DNA from: Bradyrhizobium sp. CCGUVB4N
GTDB lineage: Bacteria > Pseudomonadota > Alphaproteobacteria > Rhizobiales > Xanthobacteraceae
Direction of reading: 5' to 3'
Assembly (NCBI RefSeq): GCF_024199945.1
Contig: NZ_JANADP010000001.1
Span: 7,688,001-7,752,000 of the forward strand
DNA: 64,000 bases
Under the pieces are notes generated by a model. The model did no database searches. It was given only the letters and a program-made list of their open reading frames with translations, and had not been told where the DNA came from. Below, one piece after another: positions 27,529 through 36,508 of the stretch. The translations under genes were made by a program, and so were the position numbers. The number at the start of each line of letters is the position of its first letter. The first letter of the stretch is position 1.

Positions 27529-28632
27529 ATGACGCTCCCGCGCATCACCCTTCTGGCCACGCTGCTGTTGGCGGCGCCTGCGGCCGCGCAGCTCCAGATC
27601 ACGCCCCCGGCCACGATCCCGAGCCCTGCGGCCGAAAAGCAGAAGCCAAAGGAAGCGGCAAAGGAGCCGGCGAAGGAAAAGCCCAAGGTCGCGCCGCACA
27701 CGATCAAGAAGAAGGAGGCTGCCCCGGCGCCGAAGCCGTCGGCCTCGCCGAGCCCGACGCTGCCGGCAACCGTGATCCCGGCGCCGGCAACGGACAATTC
27801 CAACGTCGACCTGGTGTTCGGCGCCTATCAGCGCGGCCAGTACAAGACCGCCTTCGACCTCGCCAGCGCGCGCGCCAAGACCGGCGACGTCAAGGCCATG
27901 ACCATGCTGGGCGAGCTCTACTCCAACGCCATGGGCATCAGGCGCGACTACGCCAAGGCGGTCGAATGGTACAAGCGCGCTGCCGATGCCGGCGATCGCG
28001 AGGCGATGTTCGCGCTCGCCATGCTGCGCATGGCCGGCCGTGGCGGCCCCGTCGACAAGGGCGAGGCGGTCAAGCTGATGGCCTCAGCCGCCAAGCTCGG
28101 CGAGCCCAAGGCAGCCTACAACCTCGCTCTGCTGTATCTGGACGGCCAGACACTGCCGCAGGACGTCAAGCGCTCCGCCGAACTGCTGCGCCAGGCGGCC
28201 GATGCCGGGCTGCCCGAGGCGCAATACGCACTCGCGACCTTCTACAAGGAAGGCACCGGCGTGCCGAAGGACCCCGAACGGTCGGTGCGGCTGCTGCAGG
28301 CGGCCTCGCTGGCCGACAATGTCGATGCGGAGGTCGAATATGCCATCGCCATGTTCAACGGCACCGGCACGCCGAAGAACCAGCCGGCGGCCGTGGCCCT
28401 GCTGCGCAAGGCGTCCCGCCAGGGCAGCGCGATCGCGCAGAACCGCCTCGCCTGGGTCCTGATCAACGGCATGGGCACATCCGTGGACAAGGTCGAGGGC
28501 TTCAAATGGCATCTGGTGGCCAAAACCGGCGGCAAGGGCGATCCGGAGCTCGACAAGCAGCTGTCCGATCTGCCCGCGGACGATCGCGCCAAGGCGGAGG
28601 CCGGCGCCAAGAAATGGCTCGGGAACAAATGA
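27529..28632 (+). CDS. Sel1-repeat (TPR-like) exported protein
   Basis: A 367-residue protein with a cleavable signal peptide (TLPRITLLATLLLAAPAAAQ), a Pro/Lys/Ala-rich linker (about residues 25-90), and tandem Sel1-like repeats from about 100 to the end (for example AMTMLGELYSNAMGIRRDYAKA, AMFALAMLRMAGRGGPVDKGE, AQYALATFYKEGTGVPKDPERS). Such solenoids usually scaffold protein complexes in the periplasm. The start ATG at 27529 lies nine bases after the ThiE-like stop. The gene is followed by suhB about 107 bp later. The binding partner is unknown. Confidence 0.87.
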   Translation: MTLPRITLLATLLLAAPAAAQLQITPPATIPSPAAEKQKPKEAAKEPAKEKPKVAPHTIKKKEAAPAPKPSASPSPTLPATVIPAPATDNSNVDLVFGAYQRGQYKTAFDLASARAKTGDVKAMTMLGELYSNAMGIRRDYAKAVEWYKRAADAGDREAMFALAMLRMAGRGGPVDKGEAVKLMASAAKLGEPKAAYNLALLYLDGQTLPQDVKRSAELLRQAADAGLPEAQYALATFYKEGTGVPKDPERSVRLLQAASLADNVDAEVEYAIAMFNGTGTPKNQPAAVALLRKASRQGSAIAQNRLAWVLINGMGTSVDKVEGFKWHLVAKTGGKGDPELDKQLSDLPADDRAKAEAGAKKWLGNK

Positions 28633-28739
28633 CCTGACTTCAGGTGCCCTGAAGGCTTGACGTTTGGTCCCTCGCGGGGCACCCAATCCCCTCAAATGGC
28701 GCCCTTCCGCGCCTCCTCCCCCTATCAAGACCAGAGCTC

Positions 28740-29525
28740 ATGCTGTATTCCGCCACTATCAACGTCATGGTCAAAGCCGCGCGCCGCGCCGGCCGCAGCC
28801 TCAAGCGCGATCTCGGCGAGATCGAGCATCTCCAGGTCTCGCTGAAGGGGCCTGCCAATTTCGTCACGCTTGCCGACAAGCGCGCCGAGGAGATCCTCTA
28901 CCAGGACCTCTCGAAGGCCCGGCCCGGCTACGGCTTCATCGGCGAGGAAGGCGGCACGCGGGAAGGCTCCGACAAGAGCCACACCTGGATCGTCGATCCG
29001 CTCGACGGCACCACCAACTTCCTGCACGGCATCCCGCAATTCGCGATCTCGATCGGTCTCGTGCGCGAGGGCACCATCATTGCCGGCGTGATCTACAATC
29101 CCGCCAATGACGAGCTCTACATCGCCGAGCGCGGCAAGGGCGTCTTCCTCAACGACCAGCGCCTGCGCGTGGCCGGCCGCCGCCAGCTCAACGAATGCGT
29201 GGTGGCCTGCGGCCTGCCCCATATCGGCCGCGGCGACCACGAGGAATTCCGCCGCGAGATGACCGCGATCCAGGACCGCGTCGCGGGCCTGCGCCGCTTC
29301 GGCGCCGCCTCGCTCGACCTCGCCTTCGTCGCCGCCGGCCGCCTCGACGGCTATTGGGAGCGCAACCTGCAATCCTGGGACATCGCCGCCGGCATGCTGA
29401 TGGTGCGCGAAGCCGGTGGTACCGTGAGCGATATCAGCACGCCGGGCGACGCCCTGGTGACAGGCGACGTCGTGTGCGGGAATGAGTTCGTGCACGGCGA
29501 GCTGGTGAAGATTTTGCGGAAGTAG
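28740..29525 (+). CDS. suhB: Inositol monophosphatase family protein (SuhB-like)
   Basis: A 261-residue Mg2+-dependent phosphatase. It shows the metal site GEEGGTREG near 66-74, the hallmark DPLDGTTNFLHGIPQF near 86-101 and the second metal motif WDIAAGMLMVREAGG near 215-229. SuhB proteins hydrolyse inositol phosphates and in some bacteria also bind RNA polymerase in antitermination; which role applies here is not visible. A close GAGCTC-type leader but no strong Shine-Dalgarno sequence was noted. Confidence 0.92.
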   Translation: MLYSATINVMVKAARRAGRSLKRDLGEIEHLQVSLKGPANFVTLADKRAEEILYQDLSKARPGYGFIGEEGGTREGSDKSHTWIVDPLDGTTNFLHGIPQFAISIGLVREGTIIAGVIYNPANDELYIAERGKGVFLNDQRLRVAGRRQLNECVVACGLPHIGRGDHEEFRREMTAIQDRVAGLRRFGAASLDLAFVAAGRLDGYWERNLQSWDIAAGMLMVREAGGTVSDISTPGDALVTGDVVCGNEFVHGELVKILRK

Positions 29526-29562
29526 ACGGACTCTTTCGTCACGTCGTTTGCGCGCACCCGTA

Positions 29563-29603
29563 AGACCGAGAGAATAGAGGCCGCACATCGCGGCCTCCGG
29601 TCT
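29563..29603. terminator. Hairpin between convergent genes
   Basis: A perfect 8-bp stem GAGGCCGC (29577-29584) / GCGGCCTC (29590-29597) with a five-base loop is extended by AGACCG (29563-29568) and CGGTCT (29598-29603) across a one-sided bulge. It lies between the convergent suhB-like gene and the small gene to the right, as expected for a shared bidirectional terminator. Confidence 0.5.
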
Positions 29604-29616
29604 CATGTCGTGCGGC

Positions 29617-29868
29617 TTACCACGCCACCCACTTGCGGCCGTGCCAATAGCCCCGACCCTCGTGCTCGCGGAAAGCAAACTTTTCGCGCGGTCCCCAGCG
29701 CCAATTGTCTTCGTGAACGACGACGCCCGCTTCGTGCGGAAACTCGTAGGCCTCATGCGTGTGCCAGCAGGTGTGGCCCTGACACACGATCGCGGCCGAT
29801 GCGGTGAAGGTGGACATCATCAGCACGCCGGTGCCGACAGCGGCAGCGGAAAGAATCTTCTTCAACAT
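29617..29868 (-). CDS. Small exported protein of unknown function
   Basis: An 83-residue protein with an N-terminal signal peptide (LKKILSAAAVGTGVLMMST... ending near TASA) and a short mature part rich in His, Trp and aromatic residues (CQGHTCWHTHEAYEF, EDNWRWGPREKFAFREHEGRG). One CxxxxC pair is present. The start at 29868 is preferred because it gives a classic signal peptide; a longer frame reaches 29913. The mature part resembles small secreted His/Trp-rich proteins common in Bradyrhizobium, but no function can be named. Confidence 0.7.
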   Translation of the reverse strand: MLKKILSAAAVGTGVLMMSTFTASAAIVCQGHTCWHTHEAYEFPHEAGVVVHEDNWRWGPREKFAFREHEGRGYWHGRKWVAW

Positions 29869-30046
29869 TGGGACGATTTCTCCGTGGAACCCTAACCCCG
29901 CGGGCAAACACATTTGCGCACGGCCGGTTCCGTCGGAACACGTGAAGTTTTCGTAAGGATTCTCGAGCTGCGCGCGGGCAGCGCGAGAGTTCGATCTTCA
30001 GCGCGGAATGGATTTAGGCTGAAGCGATTGCCGCGGCGGATTGTTC

Positions 30047-30170
30047 ACCTCTCCCGCTTGCGGGAGAGGTCGGCGCGAAGCGCCGGGTGAGGGCTCGCTC
30101 CTCTTGGGGATTGTCCCATTGCGGAAACACCCTCTCCCCGACCCTCTCCCGCAAGCGGGAGAGGGAGTGC
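30047..30170. repeat. Palindromic intergenic repeat, CTCTCCC/GGGAGAGG type
   Basis: ACCTCTCCCGCTTGCGGGAG at the left and CCTCTCCCGCAAGCGGGAG at the right are inverted copies of one hairpin, separated by GCGAAGCGCCGGGTGAGGG. The 380 bp between the small exported gene and the ATPase gene hold this repeat and the 19-bp tandem repeat only. Confidence 0.75.
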
Positions 30171-30185
30171 CTCTCCGTGGTGACC

Positions 30186-30242
30186 ATCAAACCTGATCTC
30201 ATCAATCAAACCTGATCTCATCAATCAAACCTGATCTCATCA
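30186..30242. repeat. Three perfect tandem copies of a 19-bp sequence
   Basis: The unit ATCAAACCTGATCTCATCA occurs at 30186-30204, 30205-30223 and 30224-30242 with no difference between copies and no spacers. It ends four bases before the stop codon of the convergent-facing AAA ATPase gene. Identity of the copies suggests recent slippage or amplification. Confidence 0.9.
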
Positions 30243-30246
30243 CGAT

Positions 30247-31374
30247 TCAAGCGTCGTCGTCTTCCGATTCGTCGTCGCGATACTCGCCGCCGAGGGTCAG
30301 GCCTTCGATGGTCGTGGCGCCCTTCGACTTGATCACCCGGCGAAGCGGGACCGAACTCTCGTTTCGCAACGCATCCATCAACTGCTCCGAATGGGTGACG
30401 ATCCAGATGTCGGCGCGGCTCGATGCCTTGACGATCAGCCGGGCCAATGGCGCCAGCAGCGACGGATGCAGGCTGGTCTCGGGTTCGTTCAGCGCGATGA
30501 ACGGCGGAAGCCGATAGCCCATGAACACCGCAAGCAGGCAAATGTATTTCAGCGTCCCGTCGGATAATTCGTGCGCACTGAACGGCCGCGGCATATCCGT
30601 CAGTTGCAGGTCAAAATCACACAGGCCATTTTGCTCCCATGCGCGGAGCTCAGCGCCTGGAAATGCATCCTCGATTGCGTCCTGCAGGTCGACCGCGTCT
30701 TCCCTGATCGTATAGAGCGTCGCCAGCGCCGCGGCCAAATCGGTCCCATCGGCACTGAGCGAAGGCGTCGTGATCGCCAGACACGGCTTTCGTATCGGCG
30801 AGGCCGGATCGGTGCGAAAGTCGTGATAGAAGCGCCAGCCCAGCATGGCGTTTCTGATCAGATCGATTTCCGGGCATTCCTTGCCATCTGCAAAGCCGGC
30901 AAGCGCCGTCTCGGACGGCAGCACCGCATCCTTGTGGCTGCTCCACGCGCCGCTGTCGCTGCGAACGCTGACGAGCGAATTCTTCCGCTCCATCAGCAAA
31001 ACCGTTCGCTTGCCCTGCACCGCCTCGATACTCTCGGCCTTGATCATCGGCTCGCCGGAAAACGCCGCCTCGAGGGGACCGGGAAATCCGATCTCGATCG
31101 AATATTTGAGACGGTCGAATTTGGCCGACAACCGCAGTCGCCCATCTTCGCCGCGCTTGCGAACGCCGGACCAGCAGACCGAATTCAATCCGCCTTCGTC
31201 GGCGATCGTGCGCGTGATCCGCCCGGTCGCCGCATCGCGCAACAGCGACAAGGATTTGTAGAGGTTGGATTTGCCGACGCCATTCTCGCCCACAAACACG
31301 GACAGGGGGTGGATTGGTAGGGAGAGCCGGCGGATGGAGCGATAGTTCGAGATCGCAATGTCGGTCGGACGCAT
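30247..31374 (-). CDS. AAA-family ATPase (AAA_21 / RecF-SMC-like), no toprim domain
   Basis: A 375-residue ABC-type ATPase with the whole nucleotide fold in one chain. Walker A is GENGVGKSNLYKS near 30-42, the ABC signature-like part reads SAHELSDGTLKYICLL near 265-280, Walker B is ALNEPETSLHPSLL near 295-308, and the switch His is in WIVTHSEQL near 325-333. The N-terminus IAISNYRSIRRLSLPI is typical of this class. The tail is acidic (DDESEDDDA). Related proteins include OLD-like and COG4637 ATPases, but no toprim or nuclease domain or partner gene was found here. The function is unknown; the ATG at 31374 is used rather than the GTG before it. Confidence 0.82.
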   Translation of the reverse strand: MRPTDIAISNYRSIRRLSLPIHPLSVFVGENGVGKSNLYKSLSLLRDAATGRITRTIADEGGLNSVCWSGVRKRGEDGRLRLSAKFDRLKYSIEIGFPGPLEAAFSGEPMIKAESIEAVQGKRTVLLMERKNSLVSVRSDSGAWSSHKDAVLPSETALAGFADGKECPEIDLIRNAMLGWRFYHDFRTDPASPIRKPCLAITTPSLSADGTDLAAALATLYTIREDAVDLQDAIEDAFPGAELRAWEQNGLCDFDLQLTDMPRPFSAHELSDGTLKYICLLAVFMGYRLPPFIALNEPETSLHPSLLAPLARLIVKASSRADIWIVTHSEQLMDALRNESSVPLRRVIKSKGATTIEGLTLGGEYRDDESEDDDA

Positions 31375-31483
31375 CACATGCTCTCAATCGGCAGGCCGTG
31401 TGCAGTCGCGGCGCAGTGCGACTACACATGCCTTCAATCCAGAGATGTAGTCTGGATTGACCAACTTGGGAAGGCAAGTGCTC

Positions 31484-31530
31484 CGCTTGTCATTCCGGGG
31501 CGCGCCTCTTGACGCGTGCCCGGAATGACG
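31484..31530. repeat. GTCATTCCGGGGCGCGC short hairpin repeat
   Basis: TGTCATTCCGGGGCGCGCC and GCGTGCCCGGAATGACGA form a hairpin of about 15 pairs with a short loop. The same unit forms both halves of 57237-57345. It lies just downstream of the RND pump gene and may terminate that transcript. Confidence 0.7.
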
Positions 31531-31536
31531 AGTGCC

Positions 31537-34500
31537 CTATGGCTTCACCGGCGCCGGCGGGCCATACGCCCCGCCGTCCTTCGCGACCTTCGGCTCCCGG
31601 TCACCCGCCAGCACGCGCTGCACCGAGACGAAGAACACAGGCACCATCAGCAGCGCCAGGATCACCACCGCGATCATGCCACCCATCACGACGGAGCCCA
31701 GCGCCTGCTGGCTGGCGCCGCCGGCGCCGTGCGCGATCGCCATCGGCAGCACGCCGCAGATGAAGGCGAGACCCGTCATCAGGATCGGGCGGAAGCGCAG
31801 GCGGCAGGCCTCGATGGTGGCTTCCACCAGCGGCTTGCCCTCCTTGCGCAGATCCTTGGCGAACTCGATGATCAGGATGGCGTCCTTAGCCGCAAGGCCA
31901 ATGATCGTGATCAGGCCGACGGTGAAATAGACGTCGTTGGGCAGGCCGCGCAGCATGGCGGCCACCACCGCGCCGACGATGCCGAGCGGCACGGTGAGCA
32001 GCACCGCAAGCGGAATGGTCCAGCTCTCATAGAGCGCGGCCAGACACAGGAACACCACGAACACGGAGAGCGCGAGCAGGAACGGGGCCTGCGAGCCCGA
32101 CAGCTTTTCCTGGAGCGACTGTCCGGTCCATTCATAGCCGAAGCCGCGCGGCAGCTGTCCGGCGAGCCGCTCCATCTCGGCGATGGCATCGCCCGAGGTG
32201 AAGCCGGGCCTGGCTTCGCCCGAGATGCGCACGGCCGGATAGTAGTTGAAGCCCGCGATCTGCGTCGGCCCGCGCGACCATTCGACCGTCGCGAAGGAGG
32301 AGAACGGCACCAGCTGGCCGTGGGAGTTCTTGACGTTGTAGTTGAGGATGTCCTCGGTCCTCATGCGGTCGCGGCTGTCGGCCTGCACCACGACGCGCTG
32401 CATGCGGCCGCGATTCGGGAAGTCGTTGATGTAGTTCGAGCCGAGATTGGTCGAGATCGTGTTGTTGATGTCCTCGAAGGTGACGCCGAAGGCGCCGGCC
32501 TTCTCGCGGTCGATCACGAGATTGACCACGCCGGCCTCGGGCAGGCCCTCGATATAGACCTTCTGCAACACCGGGCTCGCATTGGCTTGCGCGATCAACT
32601 GGTCGGCGGCGCGCATCAGGGCCGGATAGCCCTTCTGGCCGCGATCCTGCAGACGGAACGAGAAGCCGGAGGAGTTGCCGAGATTGTCGATCGGCGGCGG
32701 CTGCAGCGCCGAGATCTTGGCGTCGCGGATCGACGACCCCAGATCGCGGTTGATGTCGTTGACAACAGCAGCCGCGGATTCGTTCGGTCCACGCTCCGAC
32801 CAGTCCTTCAGCGTGATGAAGGCCTGCGCGGTGTTCATGCCCTGGCCGGAGAAGCTGAAGCCGGTGAGGAAGGTGACGTTGTCGACACCCGGGCGCTGCG
32901 CCAGATATTTTTCGACCTTCTCGATCACCGCCTCGGTGCGGCCGTAGGACGAATCCGACGGCGTCTGGACGTCGGTGGTGACAAAGCCCTGGTCGTCGAC
33001 CGGCAGGAAGCCGCCCGGGAGATTGACGAAGGCCCAGGACAGGCCGGCGAGCAGCGCGACATAGACCAGCATCAAACGTCCGGTGCGCTTCAGCGAGAAG
33101 CCGACCGTGCGGGAATAGCCCTCCTTGCTGCCCTCGAGCATGCGGTTGAACCAGCCGAACACGCCCCTCTTGGCGTGACCGTGGCCGGCCGCGACGGGCT
33201 TGAGCAGGGTCGCGCACAGCGCCGGCGTCAGCGACAACGCGAGGAAGGCCGAGAAGCCGATCGCCGCGACCATGGTCACCGAGAACTGGCGGTAGATGAT
33301 GCCGACCGAGCCCGGGAAGAACGCCATCGGCACGAACACGGCCATCAGCACCAGCGTGATGCCGATGATGGCGCCGGAGATCTGCGACATCGCCTTCCGC
33401 GTCGCTTCCCTCGGCGGCAGGCCCTCCTCGGTCATGATGCGCTCGACGTTCTCGACCACGACGATGGCGTCGTCGACGAGGATGCCGACGGCGAGCACCA
33501 TGCCGAACATCGAGAGCATGTTGATGGAGTAGCCGGCGAGCAGCAGCGTGGTGCAGGCGCCCAGCAGCGCCACCGGCACCACGATGGTCGGAATGATGGT
33601 GTAGCGGATGTTCTGCAGGAACAGGAACATCACCACGAACACCAGCACCACGGCTTCGACCAGCGTCGTCAGCACCTTCTTGATCGAGGCCTCGACCACC
33701 GGCGTGATGTTGTAGGGGATCTCGTAGGAGATGTTGGCCGGGAAGAAGCGCGACAGCTCCTTCATCTTCTCCTCGACCGCGCTCGCGGTCGCCAGCGCAT
33801 TGCCGGTCGGCGACATCAGCACGGAGAGACCGGCCGTCGGCTTGCCGTTCAGGCGGGTGTTGAACTGATAGCTGAGGCCGCCGACCTCGACGCGCGCGAC
33901 GTCGCGCAGCCGCACGGTCGAACCGTCGGCATTGGCGCGCAGGATGATGGCGCCGAACTCGTCCGGCGACGACAGCTGGCCCTTGACCAGCACCAGCGCG
34001 GAGGTGCGCTGGCTGTCGGTCGACGGCTCCGCCCCGATGCTGCCCGAGGCGACCTGCGCGTTCTGTGCGGCGATCGCCTTGTTGACGTCGTCGGCGGTCA
34101 GCCCGTAGCCGACCAGCTTGGCCGGATCGACCCAGACGCGTAGCGAACGTTCCGTTGAATAGAGCGTGGCGCGGCCGACGCCGGGGATGCGGCGGATTTC
34201 GCCGAGCACGTTGCGGATCATGAAGTCGCCGAGGCCAACCTCGTCGAGGCTGCCGTCGGTCGAGTTCAGCGTGATGATCTGCAGCACCGCGCTCGAGGCT
34301 TCCTCGATCAAAATGCCCTGCTGGATCACCGCGCGCGGCAGCCGCGCCTCGACGCGCTTGATGCGGTTCTGCACCTCGACGGACGCCGCGCTGGTATCGG
34401 TGCCCGGCTGAAAATTGGCGATGATCTCGACCTGGCCGAGCGAATCGCTGGTCGATTCGAAATTGAGGATGCCGGAGGCGCCGTTGAGCTCCTCCTCGAT

Positions 34501-34692
34501 CAAGCGGGTGACGCTGTTGTAGAGGTTTTCCGGCGACGCGCCCGGGTAGCTCGTCGAGATCGAGATCGAGGGCGGCGCGATGATCGGATATTGCGCGATC
34601 GGCAGCAACGGGACCGAGATCGCGCCGATCAGACAGATGAACAGCGCGACGACCCAGGCGAAGATCGGCCTGTCGATGAAGAAGCTCGCCAT
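31537..34692 (-). CDS. RND multidrug efflux pump, inner-membrane subunit (AcrB/MexB family, HAE1)
   Basis: A 1051-residue proton-driven RND exporter. The N-terminal FFIDRPIFAWVVALFICLIG is the first helix of the family. The proton-relay pair is in VLAVGILVDDAIVVVENVER near 400-420, and PGSVGIIYRQFSVTMVAAIGFSAFLALSLTPALCA matches the conserved TM5-6 part. Two large periplasmic porter loops follow the usual arrangement, and the C-terminal half repeats the fold. All length features agree with HAE1. The adaptor gene is immediately upstream (6-bp gap), so the two form one operon; the outer-membrane factor is not in the window. The substrate range cannot be told. Confidence 0.95.
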   Translation of the reverse strand: MASFFIDRPIFAWVVALFICLIGAISVPLLPIAQYPIIAPPSISISTSYPGASPENLYNSVTRLIEEELNGASGILNFESTSDSLGQVEIIANFQPGTDTSAASVEVQNRIKRVEARLPRAVIQQGILIEEASSAVLQIITLNSTDGSLDEVGLGDFMIRNVLGEIRRIPGVGRATLYSTERSLRVWVDPAKLVGYGLTADDVNKAIAAQNAQVASGSIGAEPSTDSQRTSALVLVKGQLSSPDEFGAIILRANADGSTVRLRDVARVEVGGLSYQFNTRLNGKPTAGLSVLMSPTGNALATASAVEEKMKELSRFFPANISYEIPYNITPVVEASIKKVLTTLVEAVVLVFVVMFLFLQNIRYTIIPTIVVPVALLGACTTLLLAGYSINMLSMFGMVLAVGILVDDAIVVVENVERIMTEEGLPPREATRKAMSQISGAIIGITLVLMAVFVPMAFFPGSVGIIYRQFSVTMVAAIGFSAFLALSLTPALCATLLKPVAAGHGHAKRGVFGWFNRMLEGSKEGYSRTVGFSLKRTGRLMLVYVALLAGLSWAFVNLPGGFLPVDDQGFVTTDVQTPSDSSYGRTEAVIEKVEKYLAQRPGVDNVTFLTGFSFSGQGMNTAQAFITLKDWSERGPNESAAAVVNDINRDLGSSIRDAKISALQPPPIDNLGNSSGFSFRLQDRGQKGYPALMRAADQLIAQANASPVLQKVYIEGLPEAGVVNLVIDREKAGAFGVTFEDINNTISTNLGSNYINDFPNRGRMQRVVVQADSRDRMRTEDILNYNVKNSHGQLVPFSSFATVEWSRGPTQIAGFNYYPAVRISGEARPGFTSGDAIAEMERLAGQLPRGFGYEWTGQSLQEKLSGSQAPFLLALSVFVVFLCLAALYESWTIPLAVLLTVPLGIVGAVVAAMLRGLPNDVYFTVGLITIIGLAAKDAILIIEFAKDLRKEGKPLVEATIEACRLRFRPILMTGLAFICGVLPMAIAHGAGGASQQALGSVVMGGMIAVVILALLMVPVFFVSVQRVLAGDREPKVAKDGGAYGPPAPVKP

Positions 34693-34698
34693 GGCGCG

Positions 34699-35892
34699 TT
34701 ACCGCGTGGCCTTGAGGGCGTGCCGGTTGTCCGCGCTCGCCTCGGCTTCGGACCAGGATTGCGGCTTGACCTTGTCGCCGGCCGCAAATTTCTGGAAGCC
34801 CTCGACCACGACCTTGTCGCCGGCCTTCAGGCCGTCGGTGACGAACCAGACGCCGTCCTGCACCGAGCCGGTGCGCACCGGCTGCACCGCGATGCGGTTG
34901 TCGTCCTTGACGACGAACACCTCGCTGCCGCCACCGCCATTACGCTGGACCGCCTGCTGCGGCACCGCGATCGCGTCGGAATCGAGGCCCTGATCGAGGC
35001 GGACACGGACATACATGCCCGGCAGCAGCTCGCGCTTGGGATTGCGGAATTCGCCGCGCAACGTCACCTGGCCGGTATGGGCGTCGACCTTGGCCTCGGA
35101 GAACAGCAGCTTGCCGTCGAGCGCATAGATGGTGTTGTCGTCGAGCACGAGGCGCACCTTGACGGCATCGGACTCGATGCGATCGAGGTCGCCGCTTTCG
35201 AAAGCGCGGCGCAGCTGGTTGAGCTCGGTCACCGACTGGGTGAAGTCCGCATAGATCGGATCGAGCTGCTGCACGGTGGCGAGATTGGTCTCGTTCTGCA
35301 CGACGAGCGCGCCCTCGCTGACCAGGGCGGCACCGACCACGCCGTCGATCGGAGCGCGCACGGTGGCATAATCGAGATTGAGCTTGGCGCGCGCGAGGTC
35401 GGCCTTGCGGCCCTCGACGTCAGCCTGCGCCTGGCGCTCGGCGGCAATGGTCTTTTCGTTCTCGGCTTCGGGCGCGGCGCGCTGGCTGGTCAGCGTCGCG
35501 ATGCGCCGCGCCTGCTGCTGCGCCTGCATCAACGCGGCCTCGGCCTTGTCGACCGCAGCGTCGTTGGCCATCACCTCGACCTCGAACGGACGCGGATCGA
35601 TGCGATAGAGCGCATCGCCCGCCTTCACCTCGCTGCCCTGGCGGAACAGCCGCTCGACCACGATGCCCGACACGCGCGGCCGCACCTCGGCGACGCGCGT
35701 CGGCGAGATCCGGCCCGGCAGCTCGCGTACCACGGCGCGCGGTTGCGGCTTGACGGTGACGATGCTGACATCGGGTTCGGAGGTTTGGGCAGTGGCGACG
35801 GCGGAAGAGGATTCGTCGCAAGCGCCTAGCAGCGGCGCAAGGGCCGCGAGCATCATTGCAACGCATGCCGATCGCGCTCGAAGTCCTGACAT
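34699..35892 (-). CDS. RND efflux periplasmic adaptor lipoprotein (AcrA/MexA family)
   Basis: A 397-residue membrane fusion protein linking the RND pump to an outer-membrane channel. The N-terminus has a hydrophobic stretch ending in LLGACDE, a lipobox, so the protein is probably lipid-anchored after Cys. Barrel and lipoyl half-motifs (RELPGRISPTRVAEVRPRVSG near 50-70 and APIDGVVGAALVSEGALV near 180-198) flank a coiled-coil hairpin at about 95-165. The start at 35892 is preferred over an upstream open frame because it gives the lipoprotein signal. No regulator is adjacent; a divergent promoter would lie in the roughly 600-bp gap upstream. Confidence 0.94.
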   Translation of the reverse strand: MSGLRARSACVAMMLAALAPLLGACDESSSAVATAQTSEPDVSIVTVKPQPRAVVRELPGRISPTRVAEVRPRVSGIVVERLFRQGSEVKAGDALYRIDPRPFEVEVMANDAAVDKAEAALMQAQQQARRIATLTSQRAAPEAENEKTIAAERQAQADVEGRKADLARAKLNLDYATVRAPIDGVVGAALVSEGALVVQNETNLATVQQLDPIYADFTQSVTELNQLRRAFESGDLDRIESDAVKVRLVLDDNTIYALDGKLLFSEAKVDAHTGQVTLRGEFRNPKRELLPGMYVRVRLDQGLDSDAIAVPQQAVQRNGGGGSEVFVVKDDNRIAVQPVRTGSVQDGVWFVTDGLKAGDKVVVEGFQKFAAGDKVKPQSWSEAEASADNRHALKATR

Positions 35893-36136
35893 GAAGTGGG
35901 GTGCCCCAAAATTGTTGAAACTGATCACGCTTCGCGCGCAACGCCCGTTCTGGGCAATGACTGCGCGGCTGATGCGATCAAAATAGAATGGACTTGCTGC
36001 GACGCAACGCATCGCGCGGGCGGCTCAATGTCACACGCGCTATGGCGCTGAGTTCAGGCCGATTTTTGCGACTCACCAGATTGTGAGTCCGGTTCCATCG
36101 CGGCACGCTGCGACAGAACATCGCAATGACAGCGAG

Positions 36137-36286
36137 TTACCGGGCTTGATCGTAAGCCTGCAGGATCCGAACGAAATCAGCCATGCTGGATCGATCCTGG
36201 TTTTCAGCCATGGCCGCAACCTGAGTATGGGATGCGGGCCGGCTGCCCTGCCAGAACCACATGAGGAGATCGGCGATGTTTCTCAT
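36137..36286 (-). CDS. Possible small protein (49 residues)
   Basis: A short minus-strand frame with ATG at 36286 and TAA at 36137. The product starts MRNIADLLMWFWQGSRP and ends ADFVRILQAYDQAR. The codon pattern is mixed and no strong ribosome-binding site was seen, so this may be spurious. It is listed because it lies in an otherwise empty 600-bp gap on the same strand as the genes on both sides, and because its amphipathic, aromatic-rich start resembles small proteins that are hard to predict. No function is proposed. Confidence 0.4.
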   Translation of the reverse strand: MRNIADLLMWFWQGSRPASHTQVAAMAENQDRSSMADFVRILQAYDQAR

Positions 36287-36508
36287 GGCGTACTCGCTGC
36301 ACCAGCTGTGGCCGTAAGCATCAATTGAGCGGCAAAGCGCTCAATCGGGAGATAAGGCCAGTGGGCGCTACGCCGCCGGCCTTGTCCCGCAACTGCCGGC
36401 TCGGAGGCCGGTTCCGTTGCTGTTCACCGTGGATGTATCGGTAACACCAAGGACCTGGTCGGGCCATTACGCGCAGGTATTGCGCGACCATACTTAGGTA
36501 GGCTCGGA
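36287..36508. other. Intergenic region downstream of the methyltransferase gene
   Basis: It contains a perfect 8-bp inverted repeat ATTGAGCG (36324-36331) / CGCTCAAT (36338-36345) with a six-base loop, without a following T-run, and GC-rich short dyads. No gene was recognised. Confidence 0.4.

Noticed and set aside
30186..30242. CRISPR-like array
   Set aside because: The 19-bp units are directly adjacent without spacers and no cas genes are near.
31516..34143. 875-residue open frame on the plus strand
   Set aside because: Antisense to the RND pump gene, with an Arg/His/Gln/Asp-rich product lacking any recognisable domain.
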